From NCBI RefSeq assembly GCF_000006405.1, contig NW_003215602.1:229564-293563 (forward strand): a DNA stretch of 64,000 bases, given 5' to 3'. Under the pieces are notes generated by a model. The model saw only the letters and a program-made list of their open reading frames with translations. It was not told the DNA's origin and ran no database searches. The first letter of the stretch is position 1; each line of letters starts with the position of its first letter. The position numbers and the translations under genes are program-made. This document shows, in pieces, positions 10,148 to 20,137 of the stretch. The stretch is from Perkinsus marinus ATCC 50983. Its lineage: Eukaryota; Perkinsozoa; Perkinsida; Perkinsidae.

Positions 10148-11333
10148 GTATTAGCGGGCTGAGCTCGTTGCCTAGCTTAGGAGCGCTAGACAATCGGAGG
10201 CTCAGTGAGACTGTCTCACGGGCCGTGAGTCACGGCGAGGCCCTCACCTCCTCGTTCACTACCATGGGGTTGCTTAAAGCAACTTGCTGGCGCTCGGTCA
10301 GCAGCTTATGATAGGAATAGGATAGCGGTTCGGGTCGAACCATTCGATGGCATCAATTCTCTCGCTGACAGGAGGGAACCAAGTGATGTCAAGTTGTCAA
10401 CGACATGCCGTTCCGGTTTTCAATATGGCCTGAGGCGATCGGATCGGCGCCGTTCAATGGCCAGAATTCTGAATTTCTCCGAGTCGGATTTTGCTGTGGG
10501 TTTCACTGTGTTCCGGTAATCGCTACTCAGTTCAGACTAGAAACTGCAATCTGCACTGTTCCAGAGATCGTGGTACACCGCTGCGAACTCTCAAACATGC
10601 CGATAACATTTGGCCGAGACAACTTGATGCGATCAACCCGGTGACACTAAAAAAGCAACCAGCCAAAGCTTGCCAGTGCTCACTGGCAAGCTCAGAGCTA
10701 CCAGTGGAGACCATAACTCGTTCGAGCACATAACTCGCTTCAGCGAAAGTGGTTTCCCATCGAAATGATAGACAACCGCCATGAGAGTCGTTCTCTCAGT
10801 GAGAGACTCTCACAACGGTGGTGTCGCAAACATCAACGATATCAGTTGTTGTGAGAGTCATATTTGTTTGCTGGGAGCGTGCCACTCACGGGCCGTGAGT
10901 CACGGCTAGCTCAACCGATACATTAACCGTCGTCAGATTCATGACGCGAGTATTCCTCCCTGTTGTCAGAGGCTTTGACTCAAAGCCTTTGACAACAGGT
11001 CAACTCACTGTTGACAACAGAGCAACATCCTGTTGGTTACACTTTGAGATTGGAGATCCAGAGGAAGAGATTTTCCTCCTGGAAAATCTTAAAGATTTTC
11101 AGATGCTGGTACTGGTCGACCTTCCATAGATGCAAACTTTCGACGAGGGCCTCTCGACTACTCACATTCTGACTATGTGGGCGGCTTATTAGATCGCGAA
11201 CTTGCTCTAAAGGTCTGACCCTATCTGCCCTTTACTGGGGACGTCACTTGTGGTCGTCATTTGAACTCATCTTCACCTATTGGTAGCATCGGTGGCTCTC
11301 TGCTTTCGTCCATGATATCTTGATAAGGGTAAA

Positions 11334-11380
11334 TGATCGAATCGATCATCCAGCATAGTAGATCGGATCTACTATGCTGG
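11334..11380. repeat. Two adjacent perfect palindromes, 1-nt centres
   Basis: A 15-nt palindrome (11334-11348) and, one base later, a 31-nt palindrome (11350-11380; arms 15 nt, CCAGCATAGTAGATC and its complement, centre G). The two share no sequence beyond GATC. Confidence 0.92.
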
Positions 11381-11680
11381 ATATCATGCCATCTCACCCA
11401 TCACCCCATGCGACTCGCATACTCCACTTGTTGGAGCAACCACATCATTGTGGTTTGGACATCATTGTTGGACCAGCACTCGAAGATATCCGGATCCCAC
11501 AGTTGATTCTCGCTATAGAATCACTCTGAATTGTCGCGTGATCAACCGGCTTGTCCTGGCCAACGTCTCCAACGGTCATTTCCTTTTCGTCCCTGGTGCC
11601 TCAGTCGTCAGTGAGTCTGCCAGCAGAGCAACCTACCGTCAGTCTGAGCCAAGTGCTTGGTCGAGGATTAGCAGTATCTT

Positions 11681-11713
11681 GTATGCATACTCTGTAATAC
11701 AGAGTATGCATAC
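11681..11713. repeat. 33-nt perfect palindrome, 1-nt centre
   Basis: Arms of 16 nt (GTATGCATACTCTGTA and its complement) around a single A. Pairing continues imperfectly outward (CAGTATCTT / GGGATACTG). Confidence 0.92.
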
Positions 11714-12085
11714 GGGATACTGAGATCTGCAATATTGATCTGAGATGTAACCAGAGGGTGACCACATTAAATGCGTTTACCCTTTGATCTTGTAGACATG
11801 TTTTTGGCTGAACGGTAGTTCTCGTGCTCCGAGTCACTGGTGAACGCAAGTTCGTCGATAGGAATAGAGTGAATGGTGACGGACTTGATCCAAAACCCGC
11901 GCGTGCAAGTGAATCAGAGGAAGAAAGAACCACTGAGAAGAGTGCAACTCTATGTAGAATGACTTGTCACACGTGTCACATTACTTATTCCCAAGGCGAT
12001 CGGGACGAAGGTCTGCACTGACTCGCATGCCAGTAGCATACTAGCTGATATACGGCGGGCTTCGAACCCGAGTGGATACGCGTAT

Positions 12086-12119
12086 CATAATGATAATGAT
12101 AATGATAATGATAATGATA
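12086..12119. repeat. (ATAATG)n microsatellite
   Basis: Five to six units of ATAATG. The equivalent site in the other copy (about 28557-28575) has only a trace of it. Confidence 0.85.
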
Positions 12120-12224
12120 CTATCATTGTACGGCTTCGAACACAAGCCATGCCATGGGAAGGGGCGAGTACCTACCCAAGCATGCTCCACACAGTCTTCC
12201 GTATACCAACCGACTAGCTGGAAT

Positions 12225-12262
12225 GGCATGGTCCATGCCGCATGGAGTATCAGTGATACTCC
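12225..12262. repeat. Two palindromes in copy A of the duplication
   Basis: GGCATGG-T-CCATGCC (12225-12239), missing from copy B at CTGGAGGAGCATGG, and GGAGTATCA-G-TGATACTCC (12244-12262), which in copy B is a different, less regular sequence. Confidence 0.9.
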
Positions 12263-12712
12263 ATTGCTGTATCACTGAGAATATGTATATTATGTCCGAT
12301 AGATTCGTTGGGAAGATCTGGCTCGTCACGAGAGTTGGTCCCGCCAATCCGATATAGATTTAGAACAATGACATCAGTCCCACGACTTTTACAGTGTTTG
12401 ATCTCCATATACTCACCCACGGGCCGAACACAATCCTATTGTATCGGAAAGAGAAAAAAATATGGACCGAATAAAAGATGAAAAACCTGAGAACAAGGCT
12501 GCGGTCAAGTCGCACTGGGCTATAATAAGAGAGCACCCGGCGCTGGTGGAGCCTCAGTAGATTGGATGTAGTAAGAAGAAGTGTTTCCTATCGAATCAGA
12601 TCAATAGAAAGTCCATGGGTTACGGAGCGTTTATGCTCCAACACGATCTAAGCATTAATCAGAGGCGGGAACATCGGAACCCACATTGGAGGGCCATGAC
12701 ATATCATAAAAA

Positions 12713-13501
12713 CTACTGGGATTGGTTGTGGTCCGCGACACAATAACCAGTGGCTAGCTCGTAGACACCCACAAACCCGAAAACCAGACCTCGGCCGAAG
12801 TGACTACGAGTTGTAACATACGAGCAGAACTCTTCTAGATCATCATTTCCACCGTGATCACATTCATCCATCACCCTGCGGAAGGCGAAGTCCTGCAATA
12901 TCTCCGATACCCTTTCGAAACAAGAGCTAACTGTGTGAAAAGGTCTATGTGGGCAGTAGGAGAATCTGATGAAGTCGACGAGTCGTCCGGGGACGATAGG
13001 ATTCAAGAAAGCGTTGTAGGCGTCATGGGTTGGACACTTATCAGCGCCGATGCATTCAGAGGTCGCGAGTTGAAGAGCACGGGATCGCACGAAGATGTAA
13101 CCCCTTAAGAACTCATCGAGCGAGGCCCTTCTTTCCCTGAGGCGAGCACAGAAGTCGTCGGTGGATACGGAGTCATGTTTCTCAAACCGCCCGCAGATTA
13201 AGGAGATCTGTTCCACGAAATCCTCCACGATGGCCTTACTGTAAGAGCCCTTGCATTTAGAACAGTACTCGTAGCGCCTCCTCCCGTTTGCAAGGTCTCC
13301 GTGTACGTGAACCTCCCCCAGCTCACTTCTATTGGGGTTGGGCGGTGCAGGAGTATCCATCAGAGCTTTGTCTATAAACTTGTGGACATCCGGATTACCA
13401 AGGAGAGCCGTGAAGTTTGCAACTAGATCATCAGCAAAAGGATCAGCCTGGATGCTCATGACACCGGCGATGGTTGCGAAGATACTCAGCAGACGAGCCA
13501 T
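12713..13501 (-). CDS. Secreted cysteine-rich protein, copy A
   Basis: 262 codons, start ATG at 13501, stop at 12713. Residues 1-18 (MARLLSIFATIAGVMSIQ) form a hydrophobic signal peptide with likely cleavage after SIQA. The rest is soluble, with eleven cysteines at about 80, 83, 103, 118, 150, 156, 183, 194, 214, 226 and 254, including a CSKC pair. No known fold is recognised. A paralogue at 29163-29951 has the same length. The first 49 residues differ at one position, while two later blocks (about 84-132 and 184-262) have changed strongly around conserved islands GYIFVRSRALQLAT and PTHDAYNAFLNPIVPGRLVDF. Upstream on the minus strand, TCTTTAG lies 13 nt before the ATG and could be a splice acceptor for a spliced leader. 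Expression is inferred only. Confidence 0.75.
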   Translation of the reverse strand: MARLLSIFATIAGVMSIQADPFADDLVANFTALLGNPDVHKFIDKALMDTPAPPNPNRSELGEVHVHGDLANGRRRYEYCSKCKGSYSKAIVEDFVEQISLICGRFEKHDSVSTDDFCARLRERRASLDEFLRGYIFVRSRALQLATSECIGADKCPTHDAYNAFLNPIVPGRLVDFIRFSYCPHRPFHTVSSCFERVSEILQDFAFRRVMDECDHGGNDDLEEFCSYVTTRSHFGRGLVFGFVGVYELATGYCVADHNQSQ

Positions 13502-13779
13502 AAGGGTGAGTATACTAAAGACCTCAAAAGCCTCGAGTCAAGACGACGACGAACCTCTGTGACGAAGACAAGTCAATGGAAGGTTGAAGAGAAGCTCTCG
13601 ATCGTGCCTCACGGAGGCTTCCTCGCACAAATAACAAACAAAGTCGCGTAGCTTTGCGCGATGAGCAGCGTCACGTCACTCCTGAAGGAAGAGAAGACGT
13701 GACGGAAACTGGTCACGTGTTCCGTCGCAGCTAGGTTAACGTACCGAGAAGTACGGAGTTGAAGTTCCAATGATGATAC

Positions 13780-13794
13780 CTTATCAGTGATAAG
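13780..13794. repeat. 15-nt palindrome with central G (copy A)
   Basis: CTTATCA-G-TGATAAG. The matching site in copy B (30219-30231) reads TTATCA-C-TGATAA: same arms, complementary centre, as if the hairpin had inverted. Confidence 0.85.
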
Positions 13795-13926
13795 ACTGTG
13801 GGCTCAGAATCCGCGGATGAGATTTCCGTGATCATGGGAGCGACGAATCCGCAGTCATTTGCAAGAAATGTAAAGGAGAGTTGCAGGACATGGCGAAGTG
13901 AAATCCGATTCTCAAAGCGTGAAGCG

Positions 13927-13943
13927 TGAGATGACTCATCTCA
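13927..13943. repeat. 17-nt palindrome present only in copy A
   Basis: TGAGATGA-C-TCATCTCA. Copy B reads GTGAGATGAGTTGGTG at 30363-30378, with no right arm. Confidence 0.9.
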
Positions 13944-14021
13944 TTGGTGTCGCGACATCACGACGATGCAAAGCATTATACAATTCACCCACAATGAGGC
14001 ATTAGCACTATCAGTTCGTTG

Positions 14022-14036
14022 GTGGTATGATACCAC
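14022..14036. repeat. 15-nt palindrome present only in copy A
   Basis: GTGGTAT-G-ATACCAC followed by TGGTATCGC. Copy B has only GGTGGTATCGC (30489-30499), so copy A gained the inverted arm plus a 6-nt duplication (TGGTAT). Confidence 0.9.
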
Positions 14037-14090
14037 TGGTATCGCATGCACTTCCCGCTTTTCCATGATTTTTCTACATTCATGATTATC

Positions 14091-14405
14091 ATTGATAGGT
14101 CAATTTATTGGGCGAGGTTAAAGTGAGGCGCGCGCGATTGCAACGGGGGGGGTTAAATATACGGGGACCATACCTGAGTGCCTCCACGATTTTATTGCAA
14201 GACCGCGGCAAGACTGTATAACTGAAAAGCTCACTCACGAAACGGATATACTGGCAATACATGCAGTCTAATTGGGAGTGGATCGAGCCACAGTGTTTAC
14301 GATGTAAACTTTACATTCTTTCTCACATTACATAGGTTAATCGTAGGCTCACTAGAGTTTGAATGTGAGTCATTCGAATCAGTGTAAAAATATTTGAGGA
14401 GCGCT
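14091..14405. other. No recognisable feature
   Basis: Short unique stretch between the duplication and the 32-bp tandem repeat. Only a GGGGGG run near 14145 stands out. Confidence 0.4.
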
Positions 14406-14410
14406 AGACT

Positions 14411-14550
14411 TCCGGGACTCGCCCCTGAAGAGCGTGAGACCTTTCGACATTTGCCCCTGAAGAGCGTGAGACCTTTCAAGACTTGCCTCTGAAGAGCGTG
14501 AGACCTTCGGGACTTGCCTCTGAAGAGCGTGAGACTATCGGGGCTCGCTT
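14411..14550. repeat. 32-bp minisatellite, about four units
   Basis: The core CTGAAGAGCGTGAGAC starts at about 14425, 14457, 14489 and 14520, so the period is 32, 32 and 31. The spacer between cores varies (CTTTCGACATTTGCC, CTTTCAAGACTTGCC). The period is not a multiple of three, so open frames across it are not coding evidence. Confidence 0.9.
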
Positions 14551-14599
14551 TTGGTGAGCGAGAACTAAAATCCACAATTCGAATATGACCGTCAGAAAT

Positions 14600-15085
14600 G
14601 AGCGGTGAAAGCTAGGTCTTGAAGATGGCAAAGGATGCTCTATCCAAGCAACACGCAGCGTGTTACACGCTGGTCCAGCTTCTCCAGGAGAAGCTAGGCC
14701 TTGAAGCCGGCCCAGAATGCTCTATTTGAATAGTGATATGTAGAAGCTAGGCCTATAAAATGACCCAGAATGCTCTATTTGAATAATGAGGTGTAGAAGC
14801 TAGGCCTTGAAAATGGCCCAGGATGCCGAATTTGAAGTTCAAATTTTGAACAATGAGCTGTAGAAACTAGGCTTCGAGGATGGCCCAGGGTCTTTTTCTG
14901 AACCATATTAGGTGAAAACGGGGCCTTGAAAGATGGCCCAGGGTGTTTTTTCGAACCATAAAGGGTAAAAGCTAGGCCGTGAAGTGGCCCAGGATGCTGT
15001 TCAAAAGCTGGGCCTTAAGGATGGCCCAGAATGCTCTTTATGAAAGATATGCCGTCGAAGTTAGGCTTTTACAATGGCCCTAAAG
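14600..15085. repeat. Degenerate minisatellite with a hairpin in each unit
   Basis: About nine diverged units of roughly 45-65 bp built on GAAGCTAGGCCTTGAAGAT then GGCCCAGAATGCTC. In most units GGCC ... GGCC (or GGGCC ... GGCCC) can pair around an 8-9-nt loop. Two further palindromes, CAGCGTGT-T-ACACGCTG (about 14656) and AGCTTCTCC-A-GGAGAAGCT (about 14677), interrupt the array. Confidence 0.75.
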
Positions 15086-15162
15086 GCTTCCGTGAGAATA
15101 ACTTAAAGAAATGGAGGCGGGCCACAGGTACGGGATGAACCACTTTCAGGCTAGCATTTGTG

Positions 15163-15189
15163 CAATATTATGAATTATTCATAATATTG
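15163..15189. repeat. 27-nt perfect palindrome, 1-nt centre
   Basis: Arms CAATATTATGAAT and ATTCATAATATTG around T, followed at once by CACTAT-T-ATAGTG (about 15191-15203). Confidence 0.92.
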
Positions 15190-15337
15190 ACACTATTATA
15201 GTGTGATCGCACAAGCTGTTGTGCGAAGGTCGCACGCTAGACATTAGCAACTTCCAATTTTCAATTAGCAACTTTCGCTGGTTCCATTTTAGAACGGTCC
15301 AATTTGAACTGATGAACTATCCTTCTTCCTATCTGGA

Positions 15338-15949
15338 TTGTTGAGTATCTCTCTTTCGGAAAGAGATGGAAGCATTGGGGAGTGCTTCAGAAGCACTGCT
15401 TCTGAAGCAGTCAAGGATAGCCTGTCCTGGATAGGAGAGTCAGGCTTCTCTATGTGCAAGCACTCCTACCTGGAATGTGAGTTACTCGAGCAGAGGACGT
15501 GCCTTTTCAAGCCATCGCAGCACAGAGGTTACACTACCCGTGGAAAGGGGAAAGGCGAAGAGGGAGTGGTGAAGGAGAAAAGGGAAAGAGATCTAAAGGA
15601 TCTCAACATGATCGTTACTATCAAAAAGATCAGAAGAGTTGATGTGATTCGTATTCGCTCAGTGCAAGAGGTCGATAGCTCCTTTTGTCTCAAAGAATGT
15701 CGAGCTTTGAATTATGTCACGAGTGTTTCTGTTGCCTATTGTGAAGCTCTGAGTTTCTCATCAATAAGAGCCAATGGGCCGGTTAGCTTTCGGGCAATCC
15801 CTTTATTGCAGGACTGCAGTTCACACCAAATGCCACATAAACGAAGTCAGGAAACTGAGGCTAGACATCGGGCAGCTTACGAAGAGAAAAAGAAGCAGAT
15901 GGAGACATGTAAGACATCTTCAGCAGAAAATGGGTATCAGTCACGGTAG
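15338..15949 (+). pseudogene. Open stretch upstream of the RT remnant, possibly Gag-derived
   Basis: 203 codons, Lys/Arg/Glu-rich in the middle (GKGKGEEGVVKEKRERDLKD), with no recognised domain. The start region is itself built from palindromes (CTCTTTC-G-GAAAGAG and the 27-nt one at 15383-15409), so its first 40 codons are unlikely to be ancestral coding sequence. An overlapping frame at 15774-15956 (CRTAVHTKCHINEVRKLR) may be the better remnant. Confidence 0.3.
15383..15409. repeat. 27-nt perfect palindrome, 1-nt centre
   Basis: TGCTTCAGAAGCA, C, TGCTTCTGAAGCA. Each arm is itself a small hairpin. Confidence 0.92.
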
Positions 15950-16120
15950 TCAGTAGTTCTAGGCGCGTCCCATCCCCCTGAACTCACAGACTTAGCCGAG
16001 AACTACACATCCAAGATCAATGCATCGGCGAATCACTGACCAGCAGGATCGGGGAATCTTCGGGATATCGCCGAAAATTGCTCTGATGCCACATGCGACA
16101 GCTATGTTGATGGATCTAGT

Positions 16121-16612
16121 ATGGGAGAAGCTACGCTGCCGCTAGCCAATCAACTGGAGTTGACCTTCGAGGAATGGTCAAAAGATCCACTCATCCAGAA
16201 GTTGCTGGCGGTCTCGGAAGTGAAAATAGTCGCTGACAAACTAGCAGGCCTTCGAGGATCCCCAGAAGCAGAAAACCAGGAACAATTTGAAATATTGTGC
16301 AAGCAAGCAACTAAGGCGGTCACAGCTGCGCTGGAGGAATTCTTCAAAGTCCAGAAAGACCCGAGAGACTGCGCGGACTATCATTCGGAAGTTTGGGTGT
16401 CCTTTATGCGCTATTTTGAGGTGGAGGATATCGACTTTGTGGAAGAGATGTGCGTGGAAGGGGCTCCAGCCGGCATCAATATTGAAATACCCTTGTCTAA
16501 CGGACTGCATCCGATAGCTAAGAGCAAAGCTTCTACGAGGATATACAGGAGTAACAACGGCGACCTCAACTACGATGCAGGTATGCCGCATTCGGAAGTC
16601 ATGAGTCAGTAG
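16121..16612 (+). pseudogene. Pol-related segment upstream of reverse transcriptase
   Basis: 163 codons, acidic and helical, ending shortly after VEGAPAGINIEIPLSNGLHPI. GAP-(A/L)-GI motifs followed by a proline-containing turn occur just before RT in several retroelement polyproteins. It lies 170 nt upstream of the RT fragment and in the same direction. I infer one original reading frame, now broken by a small palindromic insertion near 16665-16685 (GGGTGACT-GGGGTCACCC). Confidence 0.45.
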
Positions 16613-16781
16613 TGTCAGTAGTCAGTGGTGGTGAGGTTCATTGGTCATCCTGTCTTGTCGATACAGGGTGACTGGGGTCACCCCCGAGTACAAATTTGGA
16701 TCAGCAAGCCCTGAGCCCCGTTGCTTTTCAGACTGAGGATGCTCACATCGATATGGTTCTGGAAGCTCTTTCTCACAGAAA

Positions 16782-17465
16782 ATGGGTTGCTATTCCGCGT
16801 ACAAAGGGTGCGTACCACTGTCGCATTCGAGTCTCGAGAGCTATTGTCTTGCGAAGTTGTTAACGTCCCTGGGTATCAGTCACATGTATGCGAGAGTCTC
16901 GCAGGCTGCGAGTCGCAGCGAGACCCGTGTACCCAGAATCCCACAAGTCCTTTCTAGAGGGCGCAGTTATGCGAGATCGATGTACTCAAGACTCTCACCT
17001 GCTCTCAAAGAAGAGTATGCTGCGATGGTCGAAGGGTATTTGACATCAAAGTGGTTGGTTGAGGCCTCCCTGGTTCCGACTCCCTCCCCTCCGGCCCAGA
17101 TTTTCCTTATACCTCCAGCATCCGAGTCTAAGGAGAGTCGTCTGGTAATCGACTTCAGAGAGCTGAACAAGGTTTTGCCTTGTGCTGGTGCAGGTGGAGA
17201 GTCCCCGGCGTTGTTTCATGTTCTAGGACTTCTTCGCACTGAGTCGAGGGAAACCACCTTGCTCTGCGATTGCCGCAGCGCGTTCTATAACATACGTATC
17301 GATAACCTAATTCTGGTGCTCGAGAGCGCTCTGGGGCGGTATGTCAGTAGCAGGATGGGGTTCGGAGTAGTTTCCGGCCCTTGTGGGCTGAACGGCGGCT
17401 TGAGTCAACTCATCGGTGAGGCTCGGTCGACATATTTCGGTGGTTTGGATCAGATCCTCTTATAG
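16782..17465 (+). pseudogene. Reverse transcriptase fragment
   Basis: The stretch reads LKEEYAAMVEGYLTSKWLVEA ... FLIPP, then SRLVIDFRELNKVLP, LLCDCRSAFYNIRID (catalytic Asp followed by the aromatic A-F-Y), and VVSGPCGLNGGLSQLIGEA. This is the RT finger/palm order up to the template grip. The YxDD box is missing: the frame ends at TAG (17463-17465), and the sequence after it, in another frame, gives FLFVDESS where FxDD would be expected. Non-functional. Confidence 0.65.
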
Positions 17466-19469
17466 AGATTCTCTTATATATGGTGCTGGTCCTGATATTT
17501 CTTTTTGTTGATGAGTCATCAATGATGACCTGGCGCTGTCTGATCCCACACTACCGACCGTGATGGAGTTCAAAGTATTACTCGTATGGTTACCCCGAGT
17601 TCAACTCGGCGAGTTGGCTCCGACGCCAAGCTGCGGAATGTGCATGCTTTTGCAGTCAAAAGCTGTGAGGATGAGCTTAAATCAGCCCTGTAGCAGTGCG
17701 GCATAGATCTACCAGTCGCGAAGGAGGGCAGCATCCTGGGAGTTGAAGTACACTATGGTAGAGAATTCCTAATATGTTAACGACATCAAGCTTTTCTCCG
17801 AGGACTTACTATGGCGGAGAGCAGAGAGCCGTTGGCATTCGAATAGGCGTGGGTTAGTCGTCTTACTGAGACTGTTACAGAACCTAATAGGTTCAACCTA
17901 TGCGACTTTTTACATTACCGACGACGCATCGTACCGCAAGGGCCGGTATGCCTCTTGCAGAATGTCTATCAGAGGCCACCGCGGAGTCAGAGGAAAGTGC
18001 TCGTGACCCTTTATGTCAAGGATCTGGCTAGGCGTCAGACTCAATTCCGACGAAGATCCGCTAGCCCGGGATCCGTCCTCGTTGGAGAAGCCTGAGCCTC
18101 AGACTCTGAGGCGCAGGAAGTACAGGACAAGTATCAGTTTGTATCAGAACGGCTCAGCGTCTCGCGCCATCAAGACTCACAGTCGCTCCATTTAAGTGCT
18201 CTGTCCATCTACCATGGAGCGGCAATGAGTGACGTTCTCGGCCTGCTCCAACTTGGAGCCTCCAAGAAGCAACATCATATCGCGAGCACGTCAGCTCCAG
18301 TGAATCTCTCGCTGATTGTGCTAGTCGCCATTGTTACGACGTTGATGACTTGGTTCGTCTGTTATGGACCATAACTTATGGTACACCAAGGCGATTATAT
18401 ACATTCTCAGGGCGAATGCTAACAAGTCACTGCACGCCCTAGAGCTTTCGATCTTTCCTAGAACATCGCCGTTCGATCCAGTAGCGGCACGATATATGAC
18501 TGCCCGAAGTTGTCAATTATCAGACTCTCAGTATTGCTCATACCTGGATGGTATCACGAAGTTGGCACCTTGACAAGATGACCTTGTGGGCCGATATTTA
18601 TATCGTCAGCTGAACTGGCGTCGTTAGCACCACAGGTTAGACGACTACAAGACCGTTTGACGGCAATTATATACCGGTCTGGCACAGCGTCTGGAAAAGT
18701 GGTTTGGAGGCCTGTTCTGCCACGGAATTCTTTGTGCTCCCGATTCCGGTCGCTCATCATCAGAGTGGCTCATAGGAACTGTGTTCATGGAGGTGGTGAT
18801 GCTACCTGCGGTCAGATCGGCGACTTCCACTTACCGGGCCGCTAATACCGGCTGGCCTAGCTTCTTCGAGAAGCTTTGTCAAACAGTGTATCATATGCCA
18901 GATATCTAGGGCAAAGCGCGTGTGAGTTAATCCTATGTCACTGGGTGTCCGCAGGAGCGATGGTAATACGCCTGCAGACCTTTTCCGTTGTCCACCATAC
19001 TGGCGCGTTGGGGTCGACTACTTCTATCCGGGCATGCGGTGTAAGGTCCTAACTTTGATGCTGAGTAGTGCATTGTGTAGCTCCGATGTCAGTGCATAAG
19101 CCACCCGGCGCACAGTCTGGCGTGCGCTACTTTACTGTGATGAAACGGTTACAGTTACAAAACTGTTTGCACGCGTACACAGTTTGAGCCCCCTAACTAG
19201 TCGTTTGGCATTATCATTTTCGGGCTCTCCCTCGCTCGAAACCATACATCTATTATGTCCCACTCGGCTCGTGTTCTTCCTAGTGCTGAGGATGAGGTTG
19301 GGGATGAGCAACACTTGCACGTGCCTTACGAGTGCCCATATGACAATGATCCGCAGCGATGATGACTTCAAGAGCAGTATAAAGGCAATGCCTTTAAGGC
19401 ATTACGGCGCCTCCAGTTATTGAGAGATGGGCTGCGAGAAATTTATACGGATACGGTGTCCTATTCCAC

Positions 19470-19918
19470 ATGCAGCGGTTTCACTCGGGCCATGCAGAAG
19501 GAGCTTGGAGCCATCACTTTCCTTCTGAATGCTCATCGAGCATTGCTCGAGCCCCTCATGAAGGAGGGAAGTATGAAAAGGTGCACGACTTAGCCTCCCG
19601 TAAGCTGAGGATTCTTCTCAGAGTCTCTCTGACAGAGAGTGCGTGGTTAACATCGCCTCGAAGTTTGACGACGAGATCGACGAGTTGTTGCTGCGCTGTT
19701 GCCATTTGCTGAACTCGCGGCCCATCGGTAGCTTCTACTTCAACCGCGATGGTTTCAAGTGTCCCATCTCCCCTAACATTCTGGCATTCGGCTATGAACA
19801 TTATGCGGGTGGACAATGCGGTGTGGACCCAGTGCCCTGTTCACCGGGAAAGGATCAGCGAGCTGTGAGGGACGCATTCGAGCACTACCACTGGCGACGG
19901 GTGTCACCCGTCGGGTGA
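19470..19918 (+). pseudogene. Integrase C-terminal fragment
   Basis: In successive frames the translation gives ARAPHEGGKYEKVHDLASRKL (compare the P-x-x-GG-x-(W/Y)-E motif with the catalytic Glu) and then IDELLLRCCHLLNSRPIG ... SPNILAFG, matching the LNSRPL and P-x-x-L-x-x-G motifs of BEL/Pao and Ty3-like integrases. The shift of frame at about 19640 coincides with a small inverted repeat (GTCTCTCTGACAGAGAG). Remnant. Confidence 0.6.
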
Positions 19919-20065
19919 AGGAGAAATCTATTGAAGCCTGCCGTAGTAAGTGCCCGAAAACGCACAGTCCCAGCGGTTCGTGGTCGGAGATACAGAGTTA
20001 AGGTTCCATGCCTTAATTGAAAGTACTTGTATAGCTATGCTTACAGTTGGACTTTTTAAATCAAA

Positions 20066-20096
20066 CAGCACCAACAGCGAATCGCTGTTGGTGCTG
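20066..20096. repeat. 31-nt perfect palindrome, 1-nt centre
   Basis: Arms CAGCACCAACAGCGA and its exact complement around a single A. It lies about 70 nt upstream of the next pol remnant. Confidence 0.93.
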
Positions 20097-20137
20097 TAAA
20101 CTTTACTGTCTCGTGTCCTGCCCTCAGTGGTATCTCG

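Larger units (their letters stand above)
10148..11789. other. Non-coding, dense in palindromes
   Basis: I see no supported gene. The stretch carries many inverted repeats: AGCTTGCCAGTG-CT-CACTGGCAAGCT near 10668, GGCTTTGA-C-TCAAAGCC (10971-10987) inside a longer imperfect one, TGATCGA-A-TCGATCA (11334-11348), a 31-nt one (11350-11380) and a 33-nt one (11681-11713). Confidence 0.6.
11790..14090. repeat. Segmental duplication, copy A
   Basis: About 2.3 kb that matches 28265-30544 along its whole length, from TTGTAGACAT to CATGATTATC. It includes the secreted-protein gene and both flanks. Copy A carries a hexanucleotide microsatellite (about 12086-12119, ATAATG units) and several short palindromes absent from copy B. 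Confidence 0.93.
15338..19950 (+). mobile_element. Decayed BEL/Pao-like retroelement
   Basis: A run of broken plus-strand segments in the order of a pol gene. 15338-15949 is a basic, possibly Gag-derived open stretch. 16121-16612 contains FVEEMCVEGAPAGINIEIPLSNG, like the segment before RT in some polyproteins. 16782-17465 holds RT motifs. 17465-19400 has only fragments, among them VKDLARRQTQFRRR near 18010. 19500-19920 has integrase C-terminal motifs. No LTRs were found and the frames are broken throughout. Assignment to BEL/Pao rests on the integrase end (LLNSRPIG) and is tentative. Confidence 0.6.

Noticed and set aside
4078-10152. Target-site duplication of the BEL/Pao-type element
   Set aside because: The flanking 5-mers GGTGT and GTATT differ. 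Sharing only the pattern GT-x-T is not enough.
12050-12075. tRNA T-arm-like sequence (GGGTTCGAAGCCC on the minus strand)
   Set aside because: No acceptor, D or anticodon stems surround it, and the equivalent site in the duplicate copy is not conserved.
14411-15085. CRISPR-like array
   Set aside because: Units diverge, spacers are not unique, the DNA is eukaryotic and there are no cas genes.
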